DNA of 64,000 bases, taken from the NCBI GenBank assembly GCA_016715105.1, contig JADKBO010000003.1, positions 248,001 through 312,000 of the forward strand, in the 5' to 3' direction. Positions 28,064-36,834 of the stretch are shown piece by piece; position 1 is the first letter of the stretch, and each line of letters opens with the position of its first letter. The stretch is from Saprospiraceae bacterium. GTDB lineage: Bacteria > Bacteroidota > Bacteroidia > Chitinophagales > Saprospiraceae. The position numbers were made by a program, and so were the translations under genes. The notes below the pieces were generated by a model, which worked only from the letters and a program-made list of their open reading frames with translations, searched no databases and had not been told where the DNA came from.

Positions 28064-30046
28064 TTAGGATTTGGACTTGACTTTGATGCGAATGACAGAT
28101 AACGAGGAGGCAGGAGCTTCATAAATGAAATTCTTTTTAACCATGAATGTCGATGATGTTGGTTTGATGTTTTCAGGATGTTCAAAACTGTTTTCAGCTT
28201 CTGGGTCACCGGTTATCACGGTATTCGTCGCTTCCATTTGCCATCCTTTTATAGTTGATAAATTCACATTAAAATTACCTGTTACATCACCAGTATTTAC
28301 GAATTTCAAAATGAGGTCACCTGTTTCTGCATCTGTAACAGTTGAATAGGTAAGCGTTGTATCTTTGAGATTACTTGAGATGATATTGCTCAGATAAAAA
28401 TCACCGCTGTTGGCAGAAAACATTTTTTGCACATGATAATTTGGAGTGAGAATGGCGGTTGAATTGTCAAAAAAGATCATGTCCGTACGCCATTGCGTAT
28501 TTCCCTTTTTGGCAAAAAGCGGTGCGTAGGATGTCAATTCTACGATGTCACCATTGCGCTCCAAACCTGTCATAAAGGAGGCTTCTGCAATGGCATTTCT
28601 CAATTTGTTGCCCCAAGAAGCGTATTCACCCAAATAAACTTTAGAACCTTTACGATCGTAAGAATCATATCTTTTGGTGTTTTTGATAAACCAATCTGGA
28701 TTCACATAATAGTGTTCATCAATGACGTCGACGTCCAATGATTTGGCAATTTCCCAACCTTTTTCAAAATCTTCACCTTCATAAAAAGGTCCTGAACTTC
28801 CTACAATTTCGATTTCGGGGTGTTTGGTTTTGACCGCTTTATAAATCATGGCAAATCTTTCTTCAAACTCTGGAGTCATTTTGTCTTCATTGCCCACTCC
28901 AATATATTTCAAATTAAATGGCTCTGGATGACCTGCTGCTGCCCTGATCGATCCCCATTTTGAAGTTGCTGGCCCATTTGCCCATTCAACCAAATCACTC
29001 ACTTCCTGAATGTAGTCGTCCATTTCTTCCAATGGTAAAGCCTGTTGTCCATTGCCGCCCGTTCTCCAGGTTCCACCAGAATTTTGACAACTGACTGCAG
29101 CTGGTAAAACTGGTAAAGGCTCGGCACCGATGTCTTCACAAAACTGGAAATATTCAAAATATCCTAGGCCAGCAGTTTGGTGGTAGCCCCAAAGGTTTTT
29201 CTGTGCTTTGCGTTGTTCAATCGGTCCGACAGTATATTTCCAGCGATACATGTTTCCAATGCCATCGCCATGAACCAAACATCCCCCGGGAAAACGTATA
29301 AATGCAGGTTTCATGTCTGCAAGTAACCCCGCCAGGTCTGCTCTCAGTCCATTCTGCCTATTTTTGTAGGTGTTTGCAGGAAATAAAGAAATGACGTCCA
29401 AAGCAATCGTGCCTGGAGTAACCGCCATGATCACTACTTCTGTGCTGTCACAATTGGCAGTAGGTCTCAGTTGTAGGTCGTACTTTTTCCAGTCTTTGGA
29501 ATGCATCGTTACTTCTTTCCAATCTAATATATGGCCTTTTGGATTTTGCAACATGACTTTGACTGTCACTGCATCACTTCCCTGATTTGCAGAAAGCATT
29601 GAAAAATTATAAGATTGTCCTTTTTTGACAATCATATTTCCGAAGCCCTTATTTTTGATTCCCACGCCTTCTTTACCCACATGTTCTGCATGAAGTACTA
29701 AATAGTGCGGATTGTTTTCATGAATTGGATTTTTGGTTTCAACGTTGATAGAACCATAAGAAAACCCTGGTGTAAGGTAATCCCAAAACGATAAAGCATG
29801 CCACTCTTTGCGGTCTGCAGGTGTGTATTCAAAAGAGCGATTTTGGATCAATTCTGCATATAAACCACCATCAGCTGCATAATTGATGTCTTCAAAAAAT
29901 AAACCGAATAGATTAGGACTTATTTTTTTAGCGCTACTAGATGTTTTGGTTTTTTGTGCAGATAATGGAGCTAAACCTATCAGTATGCATAAAAGGATGG
30001 CGCTTGTGGTGACTTTAATTTGCTTTATTGATTCTATTTTAAACAT
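28064..30046 (-). CDS. GH51 alpha-L-arabinofuranosidase
   Basis: A 660-residue secreted protein (signal ends GLAPLSAQ). A short N-terminal segment (ISPNLFGLFFEDINYAADGG) leads into a carbohydrate-binding-like domain (about 100-220) and then the barrel, with IRFPGGCLVHGDG, the acid/base Glu387 in YIGVGNED and nucleophile Glu474 in YLGEYASWG. The C-terminal domain is a beta-sandwich. It removes terminal alpha-L-arabinofuranosyl groups from arabinoxylan or arabinan oligosaccharides. It lies 30 bases after GH127 and 4 bases before GH43, so the three are tightly coupled. Confidence 0.93.
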   Translation of the reverse strand: MFKIESIKQIKVTTSAILLCILIGLAPLSAQKTKTSSSAKKISPNLFGLFFEDINYAADGGLYAELIQNRSFEYTPADRKEWHALSFWDYLTPGFSYGSINVETKNPIHENNPHYLVLHAEHVGKEGVGIKNKGFGNMIVKKGQSYNFSMLSANQGSDAVTVKVMLQNPKGHILDWKEVTMHSKDWKKYDLQLRPTANCDSTEVVIMAVTPGTIALDVISLFPANTYKNRQNGLRADLAGLLADMKPAFIRFPGGCLVHGDGIGNMYRWKYTVGPIEQRKAQKNLWGYHQTAGLGYFEYFQFCEDIGAEPLPVLPAAVSCQNSGGTWRTGGNGQQALPLEEMDDYIQEVSDLVEWANGPATSKWGSIRAAAGHPEPFNLKYIGVGNEDKMTPEFEERFAMIYKAVKTKHPEIEIVGSSGPFYEGEDFEKGWEIAKSLDVDVIDEHYYVNPDWFIKNTKRYDSYDRKGSKVYLGEYASWGNKLRNAIAEASFMTGLERNGDIVELTSYAPLFAKKGNTQWRTDMIFFDNSTAILTPNYHVQKMFSANSGDFYLSNIISSNLKDTTLTYSTVTDAETGDLILKFVNTGDVTGNFNVNLSTIKGWQMEATNTVITGDPEAENSFEHPENIKPTSSTFMVKKNFIYEAPASSLSVIRIKVKSKS

Positions 30047-30076
30047 CTACTCTAAATATGACGAATTTCTTGACAA

Positions 30077-32492
30077 TTAGTTTCTATCCTTATTTTGCAA
30101 AAGACGCAGATAATAAACAGCCCCCGCCGTGTTTTCTGGAAGTGCCTGGAACTTCACCACTATCTCTTCTTTGCCATTGATAAAATCATTTGGGATGGGA
30201 TATTCAATTTCTTGAAATCTGGATAAATTCCATCTTCCCGTGTTGTTTTCTGACTTCAATAGTTTGTCATCAATATAAATGTCAAACTTTCTACTTCCCC
30301 ATTCGGCTCCCCAGTATCTTACTCTCAGGTCAAATTTTATTTTTTTGAGTATTCATGCGGTAACTAAAGAAACCACCTCCAGCGGCTTCTCTCCAAAACT
30401 CATTGTGGTTGTTGCCTTTTCTTGATTTTTCTGATTGAAGTCCATGATCTACTTCTGGTTGTTGCTCGCCTGGTGCGATGTAGTCCACAGTCCTATTTTG
30501 AATGTCGATTTTTTCATTTTCGAGCTGTTTGAGCGAATCCATATAAGATTGGTATTGACTTTGGTTTAATACCATCCAATATACCATGTATCGTGCATCG
30601 TGAATTTTGTAGAAAGGTTGTAGATCCAAAGTTTTTGCATGCGTGAGTTGCACATCTGCGCCACTGCTGAGTTTATTATCAGAAATTTCTCTGATTAATT
30701 TGGTTTGATCATTGGCGATGATGCTTGGGGCTTCGTCCAATGCTATTCTTTTGCCACTGGCAATATGTGCCCAACGTCCGTCATCTGCTACCAAACCTTT
30801 TAAATCTTCATTGCTTGTCTTAGCACCCATCAAAATTGGGCCTTGCATAAATGCCTGGTATTCAGGTACATTTGGCATAGTCTCCAAGGTATAATGCATC
30901 GGTAGGGCTACTTCTAAAACATCTCCCTTTTTCCATTTCCTTTGGATCGTTGCGTAATGATCCGGGCTTGCATCATAGTTTGTTTCAACGCCATTCACCA
31001 AAACTTTAAACTCACCATCTTTGACCCAATCTGGAATCCTCACTTTTAATGTAAAATTCTTTTTGGTTTGCTCGATGTGAATGGTGGATTTGTGTTCCTC
31101 TGGAAAATTGGTTTTTTGCTGGAGCATTACTCCCTTTTCCTTCCACTTTAGAGATGAGGCTACAAATAAGTTTACGTAAAGATTATCATTTTGGTGCGTA
31201 TAAATTACTTGATTGTATTTTCCATGATTTTCCATTCCGGAACCCACGCAACACCACATTGCTTCATTTGGTGCAGAATATACTCTATAATGTTGAGGTC
31301 TTACCGGAGTGAAATAAACATAACCGCCATGTTCAGGATGTTGGGTGGAAAGAATGTGGTTGTACAATGCTTTTTCATAATAATCCATGTATTTGGCATG
31401 GGGTTTTGCTCTGAAAAGATCTTCCGTCAATTTGAGCATATTGTAGGTATTGCAAGACTCTGGACCTTCTACATCATCAATAAAATCCGTGGACGCGTTT
31501 TTGGATGGAAAAAATTCTCTTCTACTGTTTCCACCAAATGCCAATGTCCGATTGTTAGTGACCGTATGCCAGAAAAATTCTGCAGCTGTTGCGAATTTTT
31601 CATTGGTGTCGTTTTCTGCTATTCTTTGGAATCCTACTGCTTTGGGTACTTGGGTATTGGCGTGTTTGTTGTCCAAATTATCCACTTTGTTGGCCATGGC
31701 ATCCAGCAACATTTTATGAGAAAACCGTTTTGAAGCAGTTAAATATTTTTGATTGCCACTGATTTGATATGCATCTGCCAAGACTTCGTTCATTCCACCA
31801 TGTTCTGTATCCAACATGGCTTCCATTTGCACATCAGACAATTTGGAAGTAATGTGTATGGACCAGTCGCAGAATTTTAAAAATAGTTTTTTCGCGTCTT
31901 TATTTCCGGTATAAATCCAAACATCACGCAAGCCCGCATACATCTTGTGCACATTGTACCAAGGCACCCATGCTGATCTGTAAGCTGCAAAGTCGCCATC
32001 CATAAAAGTGCTCCAAATCTTCTTGCTATTAGGAACACTTCCTATATAATCCCTACTCCAAACTTCGCCGCGTTTGTCATTAGCGGCAGCGCATTTTTTG
32101 AGTTCAGACAACATATAGTCCATCCTTCGCTTGCATTCAGCATTGCCTGTTGCTGCATAATTGATGGCCATTGCTGATAGATAGTGACCTCCAACGTGGC
32201 CATCCAATCCTTCCCAATTGGAAAAACTCTTGGCTTTTTCGGGTAGACCAGCTTCTTTCAAAAAAGGAGCAAGCAACCGATCTAAATCATATTTTAGTAA
32301 GTATTCAATGTTGAGGTCTCTGGCGTGTTTAAATGGACCATCTGTGAGGACGACATCCTGCAGTGGAAAGGTATTGTGGTATAAACTTGCTTGAGCTTGT
32401 AAGGTTTGAAAATGAATTCCAACTAAAAACGTGCTGAGAAGCAAACAGACAAAAACTTTTTTGCCTAAAAATGGTGCTTTAACTTTGATCAT
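30077..32492 (-). CDS. GH127 beta-L-arabinofuranosidase-type enzyme, frameshifted near the 3' end
   Basis: I start it at MIKVKAPF (ATG 32490-32492), giving a signal ending FQTLQAQ. The all-alpha barrel has the zinc-site motif EGPESCNTYNML (Glu and Cys) and WCCVGSGMENHGKY with the two adjacent Cys, one being the expected nucleophile, as in GH127. The C-terminal domain is cut by an extra base in the run of seven T at 30340-30346; removing it joins RMNTQ to KFDLRVRYWGAEWG and then SENNTGRW to the stop at 30077. It should remove beta-L-arabinofuranose, or act on related arabinosides. First gene of the long operon behind a good promoter. Confidence 0.88.
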
Positions 32493-32630
32493 GACAATAT
32501 AAACTATCGATAAATTACTTAAAATCGTTTCAAAAACAGTGCAGTAGCAAGGCCAACTTACAATTTTGAAAGTCAGCATTCACTATACTTGCCATTATTT
32601 AACCGAATATTAAGTGTTTAATATACACTT

Positions 32631-32661
32631 CAAATATAGTCTACTTGGCATTAATATCAAA
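32631..32661 (-). promoter_or_regulatory. Bacteroidota-type promoter for the GH127-to-esterase operon
   Basis: On the minus strand TTTG (32661-32658) is followed after exactly 19 bases by TATATTTG (32638-32631), matching the Bacteroidota consensus. Transcription would start near 32624, giving a leader of about 130 bases that begins with an AAGTGT...ACACTT hairpin (32612-32630). AAAATCGTTT lies at 32521-32530 within the leader. Confidence 0.7.
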
Positions 32662-32982
32662 GTAATGCGCGTCATTTTACTAAACATACCTTTTAGGCGG
32701 TACATTTAATATGAATCTCCCTTTTAATATGAAATTGAAAGCTTTTGAAAGGAATTGAAATTACATTTTGAAAGCTTTATTTATGCGCATAAGAAATTAT
32801 TCATTAAAACCAATAAATATCCGTCAGCGAAAAAACCAGCTACATATGCAGGCACTTTTGGTTTTTGCCAACAGACAAAACCCAAACTAAAAACCAAAAG
32901 AGCTTTAATTTTCCCCAACGCTCTGGCGACAGAATTAAAAATATTGTATTTTTGACGAATCTGTTAAAGTAAAATATGCAAA

Positions 32983-33189
32983 ATGAAATTATTTGGATAG
33001 TATTTATGAAATAGGCAAGAACAGCTAGGAATGCTATTGAGGAAAGTCGCCGCTGAACTCGACATTGACGTTTTTATTTTAAGCAATATTGAAAGAAAGG
33101 AAAGAGTTGTTACAAAAGAAAACCTGTTAACCCTCGCTAAAACTTTGGAAGTTCAAGAAAAGGAATACAAATCGAGAGAACGTCTTTGA
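32983..33189 (+). pseudogene. Decayed XRE-family transcriptional regulator
   Basis: From 33016 the frame reads QEQLGMLLRKVAAELDID, then SNIERKERVVTKENLLTLAK, an HTH_3/XRE helix-turn-helix. The upstream frame starts at ATG 32983 but meets TAG (32998-33000) and TGA (33007-33009), so no intact start exists. The HTH lacks its usual first helix and the tail ends at TGA 33187-33189. It appears to be a remnant of a small regulator, possibly once controlling the following gene. Confidence 0.6.
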
Positions 33190-33307
33190 ACTTTTAAAAG
33201 CTTATCCTTTAATGGATGAAGTAACCAGTCAGGACTTCGGGAAGAATATTTTTAGAGTTAAAATCTTGAATCTTGAAATTATTACAACAGAAAGTTTTAG
33301 AGAATGA
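33131..33307 (+). pseudogene. Open fragment coupled to the AlbA_2 gene
   Basis: In a frame different from the XRE remnant, an open stretch without an ATG before 33213 reads NVFELLKAYPLMDEV...IITTESFRE and ends with TGA overlapping the ATG of the next gene (ATGA at 33304-33307). The overlap suggests the end of a former upstream gene. I do not recognise the family. Confidence 0.35.
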
Positions 33308-34638
33308 GTCAACATACCAAAGAACATCAAAATATAGAATGGAAGGAGTCCTGGCACAATGACTACTTTAAAGGGATTTGTGGTTTTGCCAATGCTCAAG
33401 GAGGCACTTTGTTTATAGGGATAAATGATAAAGGCCAAACCAAACATTTAAATAATGCCAAAAAACTATTGGAAGACTTGCCCAATCTTGTAAGAGATCT
33501 TTTGGGCTTAATGGTAGATGTGAACTTACATACAACTAACGGGGAAGATTTTTTGGAAATTGTGGTAGAACCTTACCCTTTCCCAATCAGCTTAAGAGGT
33601 AAATACTATTACAGATCGGGCAGCACACTCCAAGAATTGAAAGGTGCCGCTTTGTCTAAATTTTTACTACAACGTCAAGGCAAAAAATGGGATGGTGTTC
33701 CTATTCCTAATATTACTGCGGATGAATTAAAAAACGACACCTTTGACTTTTTCCGAAAAAAAGGGACTAAAAGCAAAAGGCTTGAGCCAGATGATTTAGG
33801 AGGAACAAATCACGAACTATTAGAAAGCCTACAATTGTATTTGGAAGATGAAAAAATGCTTAAAAGAGCAGCCATTTTGCTTTTTCATCCAAAACCGGAG
33901 AAATATGTAACAGGTGCTTACATAAAAATTGGCTATTTCGAAAACGAAGCAGATTTGATGTACCAAGATGAAATGCACGGAAACTTGTTTGAGCAAATTG
34001 AGCAAACTATGGATTTACTCTTTACAAAATACATCAAAGCTCTAATTAGTTATGAAGGTATTTCTAGGGTTGAAACTTATGAATATCCTAGAGAAGCCAT
34101 TCGTGAAGCTTTGCTCAATGCTGTTGCACACAAAGATTATTCTGGTGGTGCTCCTATTCAGATTAAAGTTTACAAAGACCGAATATTGATTTGGAATGAT
34201 GGGCAATTGCCCGATAATTGGACGGTCAGCAATCTGTTAAAGAAACACGCTTCAAAGCCCTATAATCCCGACATTGCCAACACCCTTTTCAGAAGTGGGT
34301 ATATCGAATCATGGGGAAGAGGTATTGAGAAAATGATGAATTATTGTTTGGAGGCAGGAATTCCATCACCTAACTATTCATTTGAAGGCTCTGATTTTTT
34401 GGTTGAGTTTAGAAAAGATATTTATCATGAAGAATATTTACTTGATTTAGGTTTGAATGAAAGACAAATTGAAGCCTTGTTGTTTTTTAAACCTTCAAGA
34501 GTTATAACTAGCTCTATATACCAAGAAAAATTTGAGATATCAGAAAGAACCGCAAGATATGACTTAGTTAACTTAGTTGAAAGGCGGCTTCTTCTAAAAA
34601 TTGGAGATAAAAAATCAACTAAATATGAATATATATAA
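33304..34638 (+). CDS. AlbA_2/Schlafen-type DNA-binding, GHKL-ATPase-like regulator
   Basis: A 444-residue cytoplasmic protein. Residues ~5-110 form an AlbA_2 (Schlafen-like) domain (HQNIEWKESWHNDYFKGI, NAQGGTLFIGINDKG). The middle has the HATPase_c_4-type ATP site (REALLNAVAHKDYS, IWNDGQLPDN, YIESWGRGIEKM). The C-terminus (~365-444) looks like a winged helix (FEISERTARYDLVNLVERRLL). Such COG2865 proteins are annotated as transcriptional regulators and often occur on mobile or defence-like islands. It reads against the surrounding operons and shares no polysaccharide-related features, so it is probably an insert. Confidence 0.85.
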   Translation: MSQHTKEHQNIEWKESWHNDYFKGICGFANAQGGTLFIGINDKGQTKHLNNAKKLLEDLPNLVRDLLGLMVDVNLHTTNGEDFLEIVVEPYPFPISLRGKYYYRSGSTLQELKGAALSKFLLQRQGKKWDGVPIPNITADELKNDTFDFFRKKGTKSKRLEPDDLGGTNHELLESLQLYLEDEKMLKRAAILLFHPKPEKYVTGAYIKIGYFENEADLMYQDEMHGNLFEQIEQTMDLLFTKYIKALISYEGISRVETYEYPREAIREALLNAVAHKDYSGGAPIQIKVYKDRILIWNDGQLPDNWTVSNLLKKHASKPYNPDIANTLFRSGYIESWGRGIEKMMNYCLEAGIPSPNYSFEGSDFLVEFRKDIYHEEYLLDLGLNERQIEALLFFKPSRVITSSIYQEKFEISERTARYDLVNLVERRLLLKIGDKKSTKYEYI

Positions 34639-34643
34639 ATAGA

Positions 34644-34699
34644 TGTTTTTGCCGATAAATTGCCGATATATTCGTGTTTTTGCCGATAAATTGCCGATA
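34644..34699. repeat. 25-bp direct repeat downstream of the AlbA_2 gene
   Basis: TGTTTTTGCCGATAAATTGC plus CGATA occurs at 34644-34668 and again at 34675-34699, a 31-base period, starting 6 bases after the stop codon. Within each copy TTGCCGATA itself is nearly doubled. May be a remnant of a repetitive C-terminal tail or a recombination footprint. Confidence 0.65.
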
Positions 34700-35179
34700 A
34701 CAGCTAGAGAAACATTATCGGATATGTCGGGTAAATGTTGGGTAAATGTCAGATAAACTCAAAAATAAACGACGTTGTAGTGCAAAAACCTTGAAATGAG
34801 TTCAAAATAAACCTAAAAAAGTTTGCAAAGATTCCACTACAAAAGCAATTAACGGGCAAAAAATGAAAGGTAAAAGAAAAAGATCATTTAATGAATTAAC
34901 AAACGGCGTAAATGGCCTATAAATCGCACATAACTGAAAATTAATTTACAACGGCAAGAGTGGGGCTAAAACAAAATAGTGGGGCCAGAAAATAAAAATT
35001 GAAAAAAATTGTACTTATGCAATTCTATAGATAAATGTCCGAAAATATCTGTTTAATTGGGCAAAAAGGGCAGCAATGGGGCAAAAGTGGGGCAAAAAGA
35101 AACTAAATGAACCAGCTATTGTTGTTACAGAACAACTCTATTTCTATCAAATGTTTGCCCCAGCATTCTGCCATCCCAG
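34700..35179. other. Intergenic region without a recognisable gene
   Basis: Between the direct repeat and the carboxylesterase stop there is no convincing reading frame. It holds several short G-rich words (GTGGGGC, GGGCAAAA) spaced over 34960-35100. No terminator or promoter could be assigned. Confidence 0.5.
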
Positions 35180-36721
35180 TTATTTAGCCCAATCTTTTCC
35201 TTCAGCCGTTCTCCTCCAAGCAAAGTATTTATCCAATACTAATAGCGCATCTTCGCTAGGAACTGGCCCAACAAAAGGCTTTTGTTGAAAATACATTACT
35301 TGAGGTTTTTTATTGGTGAAATTTGGCCAATTGGGTACACCCTTACCATTGGGATGGAGATTTTTCGCAAAATTGGTCCAATAAGTACCCATGGCATCTG
35401 AAATTGCAAAATCGCTTGGCGTGAGATCAGGCTTATTTTTATCTAAATTTTCAAAAACATAAGCAACTTCTTGACCGTGTGGTGAACCAGCCCCAAATTT
35501 TGGAGAATCGGCCGCATAATCTGGATGTTGGTCAAAGTAATAGTAGTAAACTTTTGACTTTCCTGTTTTCGCTTGCAAGGTCGCCCAAGCCCAAGTTTGC
35601 CAGCCAAAAGCAGCATCTCTTGCCAAATCCCTCGCAGTTTTTGGCACCGTTTCTTTTCCAACTGGATAGGCTTTGATCAATTCATCAGCAAATTTGCCGT
35701 ATCTTTTTTGTACCCCACTGATATAGTCTTGGGGAGTTTTTGGCGGTGAAAAACTTGCACCTTCATCAGAATTATATCCTACCAAAATAGGAACGTCATT
35801 GTATTTTTTTTGCTGATACAAAATGTGTTGGTCGTCAGGAATGACAAATCCATCCACAATAGGCCAGCCCCTTCCTCCTGGCAATTTATCTGCCTCTACT
35901 TTTCTGAGATCGGCAATCGATGCAAAACCAGCTTGTTTCACATATGCCACGCCACTTTCCTCTGCATCTTTGAGTAACTTCATATTTTCACCTGGGTAAG
36001 TGGTGACGCGTGATGGGCCAAATGAACCTCCGCTCTGAGAAATCGCCCCATGAAACAAACCTTTTGCTTTTGGTGAAGCGCACAACATACTTACCGCAAT
36101 TCCACCTGCTGATTCGCCAAATATGGTCACTCGATTGGGGTCACCGCCAAATTTATCAATGTTCTTTTTTACCCATTCCAAACCAGCTATCATGTCCATT
36201 AAACCATAATTACCAGATGCGTGGTTGGGGTTTTCGGCAGAAAGCTCGGGGTGTGCAAGAAATCCTAAAAGCCCTACCCGATAGGCTATGCTCACTAAAA
36301 CAACGCCTTTTTTGGCCAATTGCTCACCGTTGTAAACTGTTTCTGAGGTCGACCCTGCACCAAAACCACCGCCATAAATCCATACTAAAACTGGTACTTT
36401 CTCATTAGCAGTTTTTGCAGGTGACCAAATATTTAAGTACAAACAATCCTCACTTTTTCCTGATGGTGGCGTGCCTCCCTGCATCGGACCAGGCGCAAAT
36501 TTATCCGCATTTTTGATACCAGTCCAATTGCTTGGAGCTTGAGGCGCTTTCCATCTCAAATCACCTACCGGAGGTGCTGCAAAAGGAACACCAAGGAAAA
36601 CTTGCAATCCATCTTTTATGTTACCCTTCAATTCCCCTTGCGCCACTTTCACAACCGGAGATTCTTGAGCTAAGATCAGATTACCAATAAACAACAGTAA
36701 AAACCATGTGAGCTTTTTCAT
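35180..36721 (-). CDS. Type B carboxylesterase (secreted)
   Basis: A protein of 513 residues from MKKLTWFLL (ATG 36719-36721), with a signal ending NLILAQ. It carries the family markers EDCLYLNIW, WIYGGGFGAGS (oxyanion hole), FGESAGGIAV (nucleophile Ser), YNSDEGASF (acid) and SPHGQEVAYVF (His). Type B carboxylesterases in such loci may act on acetyl, feruloyl or other aryl esters; substrate is unknown here. It has its own promoter-like sequence and is the last gene of the right-hand minus run, next to the plus-strand insert. Confidence 0.88.
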   Translation of the reverse strand: MKKLTWFLLLFIGNLILAQESPVVKVAQGELKGNIKDGLQVFLGVPFAAPPVGDLRWKAPQAPSNWTGIKNADKFAPGPMQGGTPPSGKSEDCLYLNIWSPAKTANEKVPVLVWIYGGGFGAGSTSETVYNGEQLAKKGVVLVSIAYRVGLLGFLAHPELSAENPNHASGNYGLMDMIAGLEWVKKNIDKFGGDPNRVTIFGESAGGIAVSMLCASPKAKGLFHGAISQSGGSFGPSRVTTYPGENMKLLKDAEESGVAYVKQAGFASIADLRKVEADKLPGGRGWPIVDGFVIPDDQHILYQQKKYNDVPILVGYNSDEGASFSPPKTPQDYISGVQKRYGKFADELIKAYPVGKETVPKTARDLARDAAFGWQTWAWATLQAKTGKSKVYYYYFDQHPDYAADSPKFGAGSPHGQEVAYVFENLDKNKPDLTPSDFAISDAMGTYWTNFAKNLHPNGKGVPNWPNFTNKKPQVMYFQQKPFVGPVPSEDALLVLDKYFAWRRTAEGKDWAK

Positions 36722-36739
36722 TCTATTTAAATTTCTTTT

Positions 36740-36771
36740 CAAAACTATGAGTTATTTTTAATTACACCAAA
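36740..36771 (-). promoter_or_regulatory. Bacteroidota-type promoter for the carboxylesterase gene
   Basis: On the minus strand TTTG (36771-36768) is followed after 20 bases by TAGTTTTG (36747-36740), a good TAnnTTTG match. The leader to the start codon would be only about 13 bases. Confidence 0.55.
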
Positions 36772-36834
36772 ATGGGTATGAATACTTTGTTTTTTATTTT
36801 ATTTGGTAAATACCTATTTTATCAATTATTAGGC

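Noticed and set aside
30077..30259. Separate small gene between GH51 and GH127
   Set aside because: It is the frameshifted C-terminus of GH127; the linking residues KFDLRVRYWGAEWG are present between the two frames.
32612..32630. Riboswitch in the GH127 leader
   Set aside because: Only a 6-bp AAGTGT/ACACTT stem is visible; no known riboswitch consensus could be recognised.
33304..34638. Phage or defence system around the AlbA_2 gene
   Set aside because: Only a single regulator-type ATPase and remnants are present; no nuclease, integrase or partner gene that would define a defence system.
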